A program made the translations under genes and the position numbers. This document shows positions 7,594 through 15,819 of a stretch of DNA of 64,000 nucleotides, piece after piece. Source of the DNA: Acidobacteriota bacterium (GTDB taxonomy: Bacteria > Acidobacteriota > Blastocatellia > Pyrinomonadales > Pyrinomonadaceae); the NCBI GenBank assembly GCA_019239425.1, contig JAFAZX010000064.1, positions 372,001-436,000 on the forward strand, given 5' to 3'. Below the pieces are notes generated by a model, which ran no database searches, was not told where the DNA came from, and saw only the letters and a list, made by a program, of their open reading frames with translations. Numbering within the stretch: the first letter of the stretch is position 1; every line of letters begins with the position of its first letter.

Positions 7594-8550
7594 ATGACGA
7601 GAACAGTGAGACACATGCTATCTCTGGCCGAGGCCGGGCCTGATAACGTCGCCCGCCTCGTCGCGCGCGCACTCGCGATCTCGCGGGACGAACGCGCGAA
7701 TTTAGGGACGCTGTCGGACAAGACGGTCGGAGTCTACTTTCGCCGCTCCTCCACGCGGACGCGCACGGCCTTCGCCGTCGGGGCGATGCGTTTAGGCGCG
7801 AACGTCATCCAGTATGGGCCGAACGATCTGCAAATCGTCACCGGCGAGACCATCGAAGACACGGCGCGTGTGCTCTCGAACTACCTCGACATCCTCGTGA
7901 TCCGGACGAACGAGACGCCGGCCGAGATGCGCTCGCTTGCCGCGCAGAACCAGATGGCCGTCATCAACGCCATGAGCGCCAGCGAGCACCCCACGCAGGC
8001 GCTGGCCGACCTGACCACCATCAAGGAGGCATTCGGGCGTCTCGACGGTCTGCACCTCCTCTACCTCGGTGAAGGCAACAACACGGCCTCGGCCCTCGCG
8101 TTCGCCGTCGGCATGACCGAAGGCATGCGGCTGACGCTCGTGACGCCGGCGGGCTACGGCCTGCCGGACGACGTGATGGCGCAGGCCGGCGAGTTGGCGC
8201 GCGCCGCGGGCGCGGAGGTCGCGCAGTTTCACGACCTCGAGCGCCTGCCCACGGGCGTGGACGTTGTCTACACGACGCGCTGGCAGACTATGGGCGAACC
8301 CAAGGCCGACCCGAATTGGCGCGAGAAGTTCGACCCTTACGCCGTCACGGCGGCTCTGATGGCCCGCGTCTCCAAGCCGAGCGGCACCATCTTCATGCAC
8401 GACCTGCCGGCCGTCCGCGGCGCGGAGGTGTCGGACGAAGTGTTGGACGGGCCGCAGAGCGTCGCCTTCCGGCAGTCGAAACATAAGATGACGAGCGCCA
8501 TGGCCGTGCTCGAATGGTGCGCGGGAATCGACCCGCCGGGCACGGCTTAA
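7594..8550 (+). CDS. aspartate/ornithine-type carbamoyltransferase with atypical second-substrate site
   Basis: This protein has 318 residues from the ATG at 7594; the frame is open further upstream but the family fold starts here (RHMLSLAEAG). The carbamoyl-phosphate site is intact: SSTRTRTAF and EHPTQALADL. The amino-acid site is mixed. Where ornithine enzymes have a D-x3-SMG loop, this protein has YTTRWQTMGEP: the TRxQ part is like aspartate transcarbamoylases, the MG part like ornithine ones. The usual HCLP is HDLPAVRGAEV. It should therefore carbamoylate an amino group of an amino-acid-like substrate, but not necessarily ornithine or aspartate. Given the Dap genes in the nearby cluster, Dap is a candidate (inference). 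It is convergent with the O-carbamoyltransferase; a bidirectional hairpin separates them. No strong Shine-Dalgarno is at the usual distance (AGGAG is 19 bases away). Confidence 0.82.
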   Translation: MTRTVRHMLSLAEAGPDNVARLVARALAISRDERANLGTLSDKTVGVYFRRSSTRTRTAFAVGAMRLGANVIQYGPNDLQIVTGETIEDTARVLSNYLDILVIRTNETPAEMRSLAAQNQMAVINAMSASEHPTQALADLTTIKEAFGRLDGLHLLYLGEGNNTASALAFAVGMTEGMRLTLVTPAGYGLPDDVMAQAGELARAAGAEVAQFHDLERLPTGVDVVYTTRWQTMGEPKADPNWREKFDPYAVTAALMARVSKPSGTIFMHDLPAVRGAEVSDEVLDGPQSVAFRQSKHKMTSAMAVLEWCAGIDPPGTA

Positions 8551-8574
8551 AGACCGCACGCCGCCGTAAAAAGA

Positions 8575-8614
8575 AGAAAGGCTCAACGGGGCACGCGCCC
8601 CGTTGAGCCTTTCT
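8575..8614. terminator. bidirectional hairpin terminator between convergent genes
   Basis: A perfect 18-base-pair stem (8575-8592 with 8597-8614) closes a four-base loop (ACGC). It lies between the stop codons of two converging genes (8550 and 8647). On the minus strand it is followed by CTTCTTTTTACGG, a good U-tract, so it should terminate the O-carbamoyltransferase transcript most efficiently. On the plus strand the tail is less T-rich. Confidence 0.85.
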
Positions 8615-8646
8615 TGCGCCAGACGGACGGGGACGGCAGCCCCGCC

Positions 8647-10995
8647 TTACTTCTTCTTCAAGACATTTCCGCCTTCGGGCTCCGTCACCACGGCCTCGAC
8701 CACCACGCCGTCGCCGTCGTCGCGGAACTCGACGCAGTAGCCTGGAATCTGTTGCAGCCGGAACTCGGTCGGCGTGCGCGGCACGAGCTGGATGCCGACC
8801 TGTCCCGGCACGGTCAGCACGAGCTCTTCGTCGCCCCCGAGCGTGATGCTCAGCGACTTTCCGTTCGAGCCGTAGTCGCCGACGAACCTTTCGAGCAGCG
8901 CCCTGCCCCGCACCGACGCGTCGGGCTTGCGCATGAAGACAACTTCACGCGCCGAGGCGTGCGCCGGCAGAACGACCAGGCTGTCCATGTTCCCCTTGCC
9001 GTCAGGTATAAAGATCAGCCTGTAGCCCTTGAACGGATCGAGCGAGACTTCGAAGACGTGCTCGTCGAGGTGTCGGACGGGCGACGACCATTTGCCGCCG
9101 CCGGCGGCGGTGCTGATGCTGAGACCGCCTTCGGCTTCTCGCAGGCTCAGCAGGCCCATGCCCGCGTTCTCGAAATCGCCCGCGTACTGTTGCAGCGCGG
9201 CAGAGGGGCGCGGCCGCGCGTTCGGCGGCCGAGTCGCCAACTGTTTGGCGGCGGCGACGGCGTCGCGGACGCGCTGGCCCCAGGGGCGCCCGTCCACCTC
9301 GAAGAGTACCTTGTGGGTCTTGGCGAAGAGTCTGCCCTGAAGCACGAGGTAGTCGATGCCGGTCGAGAGGAACGAGCGGAGCGCATCGGTCGGCGATTCG
9401 ACGATGGGCTCGCCCATCACGTTGAAGGAGGTGTTGAGGATGATGGGCACGCCTGTTTTCTCGTGGAACTTTTTGATCAGCCGGTAGAGGTCGCCGTTGG
9501 CCTCCTCGGTGACGGTCTGGAAGCGCCCCGTGCCGTCCACGTGCACGACCGCCGGCACCAGCTCCTTCTTCTCCTCCTTGAAGTCGCAGATGCGTAGCAT
9601 GTATGGGCTGCGCGGGTCTTTGCCCTCGACCTCGAACCAGTTCCCGACTTCTTCGAGCAGGACGACGGGCGCGAACGGGCGAAAACCCTCGCGGTGCTTG
9701 ACGCGACGATTCAAGACCTCCTTGCCGTCGTGGCGGCGCGGGTCACAGAGGATGCTGCGCTGCCCGAGCGCGCGCGGGCCGAGTTCGGAACGCCCCTGAA
9801 ACCAGCCGACGATGTGCCCTGCGCTGAGCAGGTTGACGGCGTCGGCGATCACGTCCTCTGACTCGATCTCGCGCACGCCGAGCGAGTTCTCGACCGCGTG
9901 CGTGACCTCGGCCGGCGAGTACTCGCGCCCGACCGCGTCGTGCACGAGTAGGCGCCCCGTGTTCTGTCCGGTCAACTGCCAGAGTCCGTAGTAGGCCGCG
10001 CCGATGGCCGGCCCGCTGTCCTCGGCCGCCGGCATGATGTAGACGTTCCGGAAGGCCGACTCGCCGACGATCCGCTCGTTGGCGACACTGTTGAGAGCGA
10101 CGCCGCCCGCGTAGCAGAAGTTCTCGCTCGGGCAGAGTTCGTACAGGCGCTCGACCAGGTAGAGAATGGCCTCCTCCAACGCCGCCTGCGTCGAGGCGGC
10201 GAGGTCTTCGTACTCCTGCTGATGCGCGGGCCACCGCCCGTGCCGGCGGAAGCGACGCATCACCTTGTCGCTGAAGACGAATCGGCCGTCGGCGTCGCGC
10301 GTGAAGAAGTCGGCGGCGGGGGTCGTCGGCCGCCCGTAAGGCGCCAGCCCCATGACCTTGCCGGCTTCCAGCTGCTCGCCGAAAATCTGCGCCGCTATGG
10401 CCGAATACATGCCGCCGAGGCTGCCGTACCTGAGCATGCCCTCCGCGTCGTGTTCGAGCCACGCCCCCGCGGCCACGAGGTGCTTCTCCAGCGGCTTGAT
10501 GCGCGTGCCATCGGCCGCGTAGAGCGAGATGATCTCCGCGCCGTCCTCGACCGGCCACTTGCACGCCGCGCGCTCCTCCGCCCCGAGGTCTGAGTAGGGC
10601 GAGCCGGCCCCGTCCACGATGAGGATCGCGGCGTCCTGATAGCCCGAGGTGGCGTAGACGCTGAAGGCGTGCGCGTAGTGGTGCGGGATGTAATCGACCG
10701 GCGTCCGGTGGCGGCCCAGCTCAAGCTGCGGGTTGAGCGTGATGTCCTGAAGCCGCGAGTTCCGCGCGCCGGGGATGGAGTAGACCACTCGGCTCAGGTC
10801 GGCGGGCGTGATGCCCGCGTACTGGAAGCAGTATTCGAGTGCCTGACACGGGCGGGCGGCGTAGATGCCGTCCCGCTTCTTGCGCGTGAGCCTCTCCTCC
10901 TGAATCGCGACGACGATCTCGTCGCCGCGCAGGAGACAGACGGCGCCGTTGTGCGGCGAGGCGCTGATGCCGAGTATCCAAGGGCCGGTGTTCAT
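8647..10995 (-). CDS. NodU/CmcH/TobZ-family O-carbamoyltransferase with C-terminal beta repeats
   Basis: This 782-residue protein exceeds the ~570 usual for the family. Residues 1-345 form the Kae1-like N-domain (LGISASPHNGA, metal/catalytic IPHHYAHAFS, GGVALNSVANER). Residues ~385-565 form the C-domain (GWFQGRSELGPRALGQRSI, NTSFNVMGEP). The family transfers carbamoyl from carbamoyl phosphate via an adenylate to hydroxyl groups of antibiotics and sugars. The last ~180 residues add two similar blocks, one starting near LQQYAGDFENAGMG and one near LERFVGDYGSNG, which look like tandem DUF3471-type beta domains. ATG has AAGGA upstream. It could carbamoylate the peptide made by the NRPS cluster, but the intervening 11-15.7 kb genes leave cluster membership open. 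Confidence 0.88.
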   Translation of the reverse strand: MNTGPWILGISASPHNGAVCLLRGDEIVVAIQEERLTRKKRDGIYAARPCQALEYCFQYAGITPADLSRVVYSIPGARNSRLQDITLNPQLELGRHRTPVDYIPHHYAHAFSVYATSGYQDAAILIVDGAGSPYSDLGAEERAACKWPVEDGAEIISLYAADGTRIKPLEKHLVAAGAWLEHDAEGMLRYGSLGGMYSAIAAQIFGEQLEAGKVMGLAPYGRPTTPAADFFTRDADGRFVFSDKVMRRFRRHGRWPAHQQEYEDLAASTQAALEEAILYLVERLYELCPSENFCYAGGVALNSVANERIVGESAFRNVYIMPAAEDSGPAIGAAYYGLWQLTGQNTGRLLVHDAVGREYSPAEVTHAVENSLGVREIESEDVIADAVNLLSAGHIVGWFQGRSELGPRALGQRSILCDPRRHDGKEVLNRRVKHREGFRPFAPVVLLEEVGNWFEVEGKDPRSPYMLRICDFKEEKKELVPAVVHVDGTGRFQTVTEEANGDLYRLIKKFHEKTGVPIILNTSFNVMGEPIVESPTDALRSFLSTGIDYLVLQGRLFAKTHKVLFEVDGRPWGQRVRDAVAAAKQLATRPPNARPRPSAALQQYAGDFENAGMGLLSLREAEGGLSISTAAGGGKWSSPVRHLDEHVFEVSLDPFKGYRLIFIPDGKGNMDSLVVLPAHASAREVVFMRKPDASVRGRALLERFVGDYGSNGKSLSITLGGDEELVLTVPGQVGIQLVPRTPTEFRLQQIPGYCVEFRDDGDGVVVEAVVTEPEGGNVLKKK

Positions 10996-11161
10996 AATGA
11001 TTCCTTATCTCATTTCAGAAGGGTTGCGCGAACCGCGCGCCGCGGCGGCGGCAGGATGCGGCACGGGCCGCAGGGGGCTGCGGTCTGCGCCGACACGTTA
11101 GTAGTCGGGGCCTGTCGGAAGGGTTGCGTGGGTGCGGCTTCAGAGCCGCGACCGCGTGCCG

Positions 11162-11998
11162 TCAGCGGCCGAAGCTCTGCGGGTTAATCTCGGCGGGGTT
11201 GACCTGGTAGAATTTCACCTCAAGCTCTTCGAGGCGCCGTCCGCCGGCCTCGGTCGTGACGCGGTGCGGCCAGAGCAGTCCGCCAGCCTCGCGGTAGTCC
11301 GCGAAGCGAATGCGCAGCTCTGTCTCCGGCGCGGCGGAGCCTTCAGCGCCGCCGCGCGCGTCCACCGTGATGAGGGGCGGACGGCCCCTGTAACTCAGCA
11401 TGAGTGGGAGGTGCGTCTTGGGGTCGAGGTACAGGCGCGCGTCGAAGCCACCCGCCGCGCGCACGCGCAGGACGCGCGCCGGCACGCCGTCAACGTCGGC
11501 CGTGCCCGCGTCTTCGAGGCGTGCTGGCGTGGCCGGGGACAGGAGCAAGGACGGCAGATAGCGGGCGAAGCCTTCGCGCATCTGCCGCTGCTCGCCGTCG
11601 CCGAGCAACTCTGTGCCACCGCCCCGCGTCACGCTGAGCGGCAGTCCGCCCGCCTCGACCGCGGAACGCTTCCAGGCGCGCTCGCCATCGAAAGCGCCCG
11701 TCACCGACACCTTCACGCCGACGTCGACCTGCATCGTCTCCACCTGCCTGAAGCGGTCGGGCGCAAGCCATTTGAGGTCGAGCGCGCCGCGCCGCTCCCG
11801 GTCGGGGAACGCGCGCCTGAGTTCGCCGGTCGCGGACAGGCTGTGCAGGCCGCGCAGCCGCGCCTCACCGCCCAGCGCCGCGCGCGCACGGGTAATCAGC
11901 TCTTCAGACGGCATCGGAACCTCCCGCGCCGACGAATCGAATGGTTGTGTGTTCAGCAGCAACGCCAGACTGGCGACGAGTAAAACGAGCCTGCACAT
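11162..11998 (-). CDS. secreted LolA-like beta protein of unknown function
   Basis: This 278-residue protein has a hydrophobic N-terminal segment (about 3-15) then a small-residue region, consistent with a Sec signal peptide and periplasmic or outer-envelope location. The rest is rich in alternating strands: LKWLAPDRFRQVETM, SVTGAFDGERAWKRS, LYLDPKTHLPLMLSYRG and LRIRFADYREAGGLLWPHRV. That pattern resembles outer-membrane-lipoprotein-sorting (LolA/LolB-like) folds of many acidobacterial exported proteins. ATG with GGAG six bases upstream. It is co-directional with and 54 bases downstream of the ADOP permease, so they may be co-transcribed. No enzymatic motif was seen. Confidence 0.7.
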   Translation of the reverse strand: MCRLVLLVASLALLLNTQPFDSSAREVPMPSEELITRARAALGGEARLRGLHSLSATGELRRAFPDRERRGALDLKWLAPDRFRQVETMQVDVGVKVSVTGAFDGERAWKRSAVEAGGLPLSVTRGGGTELLGDGEQRQMREGFARYLPSLLLSPATPARLEDAGTADVDGVPARVLRVRAAGGFDARLYLDPKTHLPLMLSYRGRPPLITVDARGGAEGSAAPETELRIRFADYREAGGLLWPHRVTTEAGGRRLEELEVKFYQVNPAEINPQSFGR

Positions 11999-12052
11999 GA
12001 TAACTCCAACTTCGTGACTGAAGGCTTCGGCACGACCCGCGCTCGGGGCCGC

Positions 12053-14503
12053 TCACTCGTTGCGCAGCGCCACGAGCGGGTCTACTTTCGTCGCGCGCTG
12101 CGCGGGGACGTAGCAGGCGAGCAGCGCCGCCAGAGAGAGCAGCAGCGTTCCGCCGCCGAAGATGAGCGGGTCGTACGTACTGACCTGATAGACCAAGCTA
12201 TCCATCAGCCGTGTCAGGCCCACGGCCGCCAGCAGGCCGAGGCCGACGCCCACCAGCGACAGAATCATGCCCTGCCCGACGACCAGCCTCAGGATGGCGC
12301 CCGGCCCCGCGCCGAGCGCCATGCGCAGGCCGATCTCGTGCGTGCGCTGCGTGACCGCGTAGGACATCACGCCGTAGATGCCTACCACCGCCAGGACGAG
12401 CGCGACTCCGCTGAAGATGGTCAACAGCAGCATGTTGAGCCGGCGCTGCGAGAGCGTGTCGCCGAGCACTTTCTCCAGCAGCGCCGGCTCGCCCACGGGC
12501 TGCGTCCGGTCGACGCTCGCCGCCGCCGCGCGGACGAGCGGCCCCGTGCTCTGCGCGTCGGTCGTCGTGCGCGCGACGAGCGTGAAGGCCGGCCAGGGGT
12601 TCTGTAAGAAGGGGACGTAGACCTCCGGGTCCGGCTCCGCCTCCAGGCCGTTCTGCCGCACGTCGCCGACGACGCCCACGACCTCGACGGGGCCCGGCTT
12701 GCCCATGCTGATCTCGACGCGCTGGCCGAGCGGCTCTTTGTCGCCGAAGAGCTTTCGCGCCAGCTCCGCGCTGATGATGGCCACCGGCGGCGCCCCCGGC
12801 GCGTCGCGGTCGGTGAAGGCGCGCCCCTGCTTGAGGGGGATGCCCATCGCCGTGAAATAGTCGGCGCTGACGATGCGGTGGCTGGCGTACAGCTCTTCGC
12901 CGGGCGGCGGCTCGGGCTGGCCTTCGACCCCGACGGCGACGGACGTGCTGCCCTTGAGCGGCAGGATGTTGACGACGCCGGCCGCGGCCACGCCCGGCGT
13001 GTTCTTCACCTTCTCCATCAGCGCGCGATGATAGTTGACCGACATCTCCGTCGTGTTGTAGGTCTGCGGCGACAGGAACAGCTCCATCGTGGTCACGCTC
13101 TCCGGCCGAAAGCCGGGGTTGACGTTGAGGACGCGCTCGAAGCTCTTAATCAGCAGGCTCGCGCCGATCAACAGGACGAGCGCCAGCGCCACCTCGCTGA
13201 CGACCAGGGCGTTGCGCAGCACCCGCCCCGTCGAAAGGGTGTTGCCGCGCCCCCCCTCTTTCAAAGCTTCGAAATCGGACTTCGCCGTCTGCAAGGCCGG
13301 CAGCAGCGTGAAGAGTACGCCCGAGACGAACGCGACGAGCAGCGTGTAGCCGAGCACCCAGGGGTCTACTCCGGCCTCCTTGATGCGCGGGATGTCGGTC
13401 GGGTTGGCGGCCAGCAGCGCCTGTGTGCCCCACAGCGCGATGAGCAGGCCGAGCCCGCCGCCGACCAGCCAGAGCAACACGCCTTCGGTCAGGAGTTGGC
13501 GCACCAGACGCAGCCGCCGCGCGCCGAGCGCCGCGCGAATCCCGATCTCGCGGCGCCGCGCGGCGGCGCGCGCCAGCAGAAGGTTCGTCACGTTGGCGCA
13601 CGCAATCAGCAGCACGAAGAGGACGGCCCCCTGCAACAACAGCAGCGCCGTCCTGACGCGCCCCACAATCTGCTCGTGCATGGGCACGAGATGGACGGTG
13701 AAATTCGCGTTGGCGGCCGGGTACTGCTCGGCGAGCTGCGCGGCGATGTTGGTCATCTCCGCCCCCGCCTGCTCCCGCGACACGCCCGGCCGCAGCCGCC
13801 CGACCGCCGTCAGGAAGTGGCGCGCGCGCTTCGAGACCGTGTTCGGCTCGACGACGCCGAGGTACGAGACGGGCAGCAGCAGGTCGACCTCGTCCATGAC
13901 GAGGACGCCGAGCGAGACCTGGCGCGGGAGGCGGAACTCGGGCGGCAGCACGCCGACAATCGTGAAGAGGTTGTTGTCCAGCGTCAGCGTCTGCCCGATG
14001 ATCTTCGGGTCTGACCCGAAGCGCCGCTGCCACATCCCGTGGCTGAGCATGACGACGCGTGAATGCTCGGCCTGCTCCTCTTCGGGGAGAAAGGCGCGGC
14101 CCGCCTCCGGCTTCACGCCGAGGGTCTGCAGAAGGTTGGCCGAGACGTACGAGCCGAAGAGGCGCACCGGCTCCTCGCGCCCCGCGAGGGTGAAGTACTC
14201 GTAGGAGAGGACGGACATGTTCTCGAAGCTGTGATTCTGCTCCTGCCAGTCCTTGAAGTTGGGCGCCGAGACGGGGAAGGTTGACTTCTCGGCCTTCTTC
14301 GTCTGCGTGTCCCAGATGAAGACCAGCCGGCCGGGCTCCGCATAGGGGAGCGGGTTCAGCAGCACGGCATTGACGACCGAGAAGATGGCGGTGTTCGCAC
14401 CGATGCCGAGCGCCAGCGTCAGTAACGCCGCGAAGGTGAAGCCCGGGCTCTTCCAGAGCACCCGCCCGGCGAAACGCAGGTCCTGAGTCAAGTCTCTAAA
14501 CAT
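12053..14503 (-). CDS. ADOP-type MacB-like ABC permease
   Basis: This protein has 816 residues from the ATG at 14503, with MFRDLTQDLRFAGRVL, the typical N-terminus. The frame continues to 14584 but would overlap the upstream gene. It has the duplicated MacB/FtsX layout: one transmembrane segment near residue 20-45, a large MacB-PCD periplasmic region, three transmembrane segments around 270-410 (LLLLQGAVLFVLLIACANVTN), one near 440, a second periplasmic region and three C-terminal segments. No nucleotide-binding domain is encoded nearby, as is usual for these orphan permeases. The family (acidobacterial duplicated orphan permease) is strongly expanded in Acidobacteriota and supports the taxonomic call. 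The substrate is unknown; export or lipoprotein handling is assumed. Confidence 0.9.
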   Translation of the reverse strand: MFRDLTQDLRFAGRVLWKSPGFTFAALLTLALGIGANTAIFSVVNAVLLNPLPYAEPGRLVFIWDTQTKKAEKSTFPVSAPNFKDWQEQNHSFENMSVLSYEYFTLAGREEPVRLFGSYVSANLLQTLGVKPEAGRAFLPEEEQAEHSRVVMLSHGMWQRRFGSDPKIIGQTLTLDNNLFTIVGVLPPEFRLPRQVSLGVLVMDEVDLLLPVSYLGVVEPNTVSKRARHFLTAVGRLRPGVSREQAGAEMTNIAAQLAEQYPAANANFTVHLVPMHEQIVGRVRTALLLLQGAVLFVLLIACANVTNLLLARAAARRREIGIRAALGARRLRLVRQLLTEGVLLWLVGGGLGLLIALWGTQALLAANPTDIPRIKEAGVDPWVLGYTLLVAFVSGVLFTLLPALQTAKSDFEALKEGGRGNTLSTGRVLRNALVVSEVALALVLLIGASLLIKSFERVLNVNPGFRPESVTTMELFLSPQTYNTTEMSVNYHRALMEKVKNTPGVAAAGVVNILPLKGSTSVAVGVEGQPEPPPGEELYASHRIVSADYFTAMGIPLKQGRAFTDRDAPGAPPVAIISAELARKLFGDKEPLGQRVEISMGKPGPVEVVGVVGDVRQNGLEAEPDPEVYVPFLQNPWPAFTLVARTTTDAQSTGPLVRAAAASVDRTQPVGEPALLEKVLGDTLSQRRLNMLLLTIFSGVALVLAVVGIYGVMSYAVTQRTHEIGLRMALGAGPGAILRLVVGQGMILSLVGVGLGLLAAVGLTRLMDSLVYQVSTYDPLIFGGGTLLLSLAALLACYVPAQRATKVDPLVALRNE

Positions 14504-14537
14504 CGCCAACAGTCCCTTCCTTTCTGTCTGCGCGGCC

Positions 14538-15674
14538 TCAGCGTGAACGGCCGGCCGAGAGGGGCTCGGCCACCCCGCGCTCAAGCACCTCTCGGTAGAA
14601 GGCGAGCACGCGCGGGTCGTCGGCGCGATTCAGGCGCGAGATGGCCTCGCGGCGCACCTCCTCGCTCGGGTGCGAGCGCGCGACTTCGATGAGCGCGGGC
14701 ACCGCCTCGCTCTGCGGCCCGCGGCTGATGTCGGCCAGCCTGCGCCGCTCGCGCTCGACCTCGGCGGCGGACAGGTCTTGCCCGCCCGCGTGCGACAGGG
14801 CCAGGCGATTGCCGGCCTTCTCGCCGAGCCAGCTCAGCGCTTCGCGCTTCAGACGCTCGTCCGCCTCCGCCGCCGCCGAGGCGTAGAGCGCGACCGAGTC
14901 GGCGTTCACCTTGTTGGCCGCGCCGCCGAGGATGCGCCGCTTGAGATCGGCGTCGTCCGCCTCGGGGTAATACTTCGCCAACTCACGAATGCCCGCCGGG
15001 TCGGCCATGACGCCGAGAGCCTGCGCGGCGCGGGCGCGGCGCGGCGTGCCCTGAGCCGGGTCGCGCAGGATCGCGGCCAGCGCCGCCACCTCGCCCGGCA
15101 TGTCCGCGAACGGCCGCTCGGCCGACGAGCGCTCCTTCAGCCAGTAGGCCGCGAGCGAACGCTCCTGCTTCGCGTCGGGGCTCTGCTTAATCTCTTCGAG
15201 CAGGGCCGTGGCCTCCTGGCCCTCGTGCATGGCGACGGCTTCGAGCAGGTGCGAATAGAGTCCGGAGCCGCGCGCCGCGCGGAGGAGGCCGCGCAGGTAT
15301 TCAAGGCTCTCGACGTTCGGCGCGTCCCCGAGCCAGTAGACCTGCCCTTCGAACCGGTGCGCGCGGTCGAGCGCGTAAACCTCAAAGCCCGCGACCTCGC
15401 GCCCGTCGGCCGCGTAGTGGATGAAGAGCCCGAGGTTCTGCTGTTCCAGGCCGGGCTCGGGCATCACGTCCACGGCGACGCCGTGCCGGACTTTGAAACC
15501 GTAGGCGACCCAGAAGGGCTGCGGCGGCCGTTCGGCTTGCGCCCGTCGGGACGCCTCTGCCAGCCGGGCGGCGAGGGTCGGGCCCGAAGTCGTCTTGAAT
15601 CTTTGCTCTGGCGTCATGATGTTCTGGGTTGCGGACAGGAGTTGGAGCAGGACGCTCAAGTAGACGAAGACCAT
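14538..15674 (-). CDS. secreted HEAT-repeat protein
   Basis: This 378-residue protein has a hydrophobic N-terminus (VFVYLSVLLQLLSATQ), probably a signal peptide. The N-terminal third has beta-rich sequence (PFWVAYGFKVRHGVAVDVMP). From about residue 130 onward the protein is helical with repeated HEAT/PBS-like units, for example ALAAILRDPAQGTPRRARAAQALGVMADP and AVPALIEVARSHPSEEVRREAISRLNRADDP. HEAT arrays mediate protein binding. It ends 34 bases before the ADOP permease and is probably in the same operon. A candidate promoter lies at 15791-15819. Confidence 0.75.
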   Translation of the reverse strand: MVFVYLSVLLQLLSATQNIMTPEQRFKTTSGPTLAARLAEASRRAQAERPPQPFWVAYGFKVRHGVAVDVMPEPGLEQQNLGLFIHYAADGREVAGFEVYALDRAHRFEGQVYWLGDAPNVESLEYLRGLLRAARGSGLYSHLLEAVAMHEGQEATALLEEIKQSPDAKQERSLAAYWLKERSSAERPFADMPGEVAALAAILRDPAQGTPRRARAAQALGVMADPAGIRELAKYYPEADDADLKRRILGGAANKVNADSVALYASAAAEADERLKREALSWLGEKAGNRLALSHAGGQDLSAAEVERERRRLADISRGPQSEAVPALIEVARSHPSEEVRREAISRLNRADDPRVLAFYREVLERGVAEPLSAGRSR

Positions 15675-15790
15675 GAGAAGTTACCTCTCCGGCGCTCGGC
15701 GCAGGGAGAACGCAAGCGCCCGGGGAAGGCTCGCGCCTTCATCCCAGTGGGAAGTGTAGGTTATCAACTGAGGTCTGGCGGGACGCCGCC

Positions 15791-15819
15791 AGTATAGCAC
15801 GCGCGTCGGTGCCGCCTAA
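15791..15819 (-). promoter_or_regulatory. candidate promoter for the HEAT/ADOP operon
   Basis: On the minus strand TTAGGC (15819-15814), 17 bases and TATACT (15796-15791) make a -35/-10 pair with a good -10 and poor -35. It overlaps the stop codon of the LanB-like gene and lies ~115 bases before the HEAT-repeat gene. If real, it marks the downstream end of the biosynthetic operon. Confidence 0.35.
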
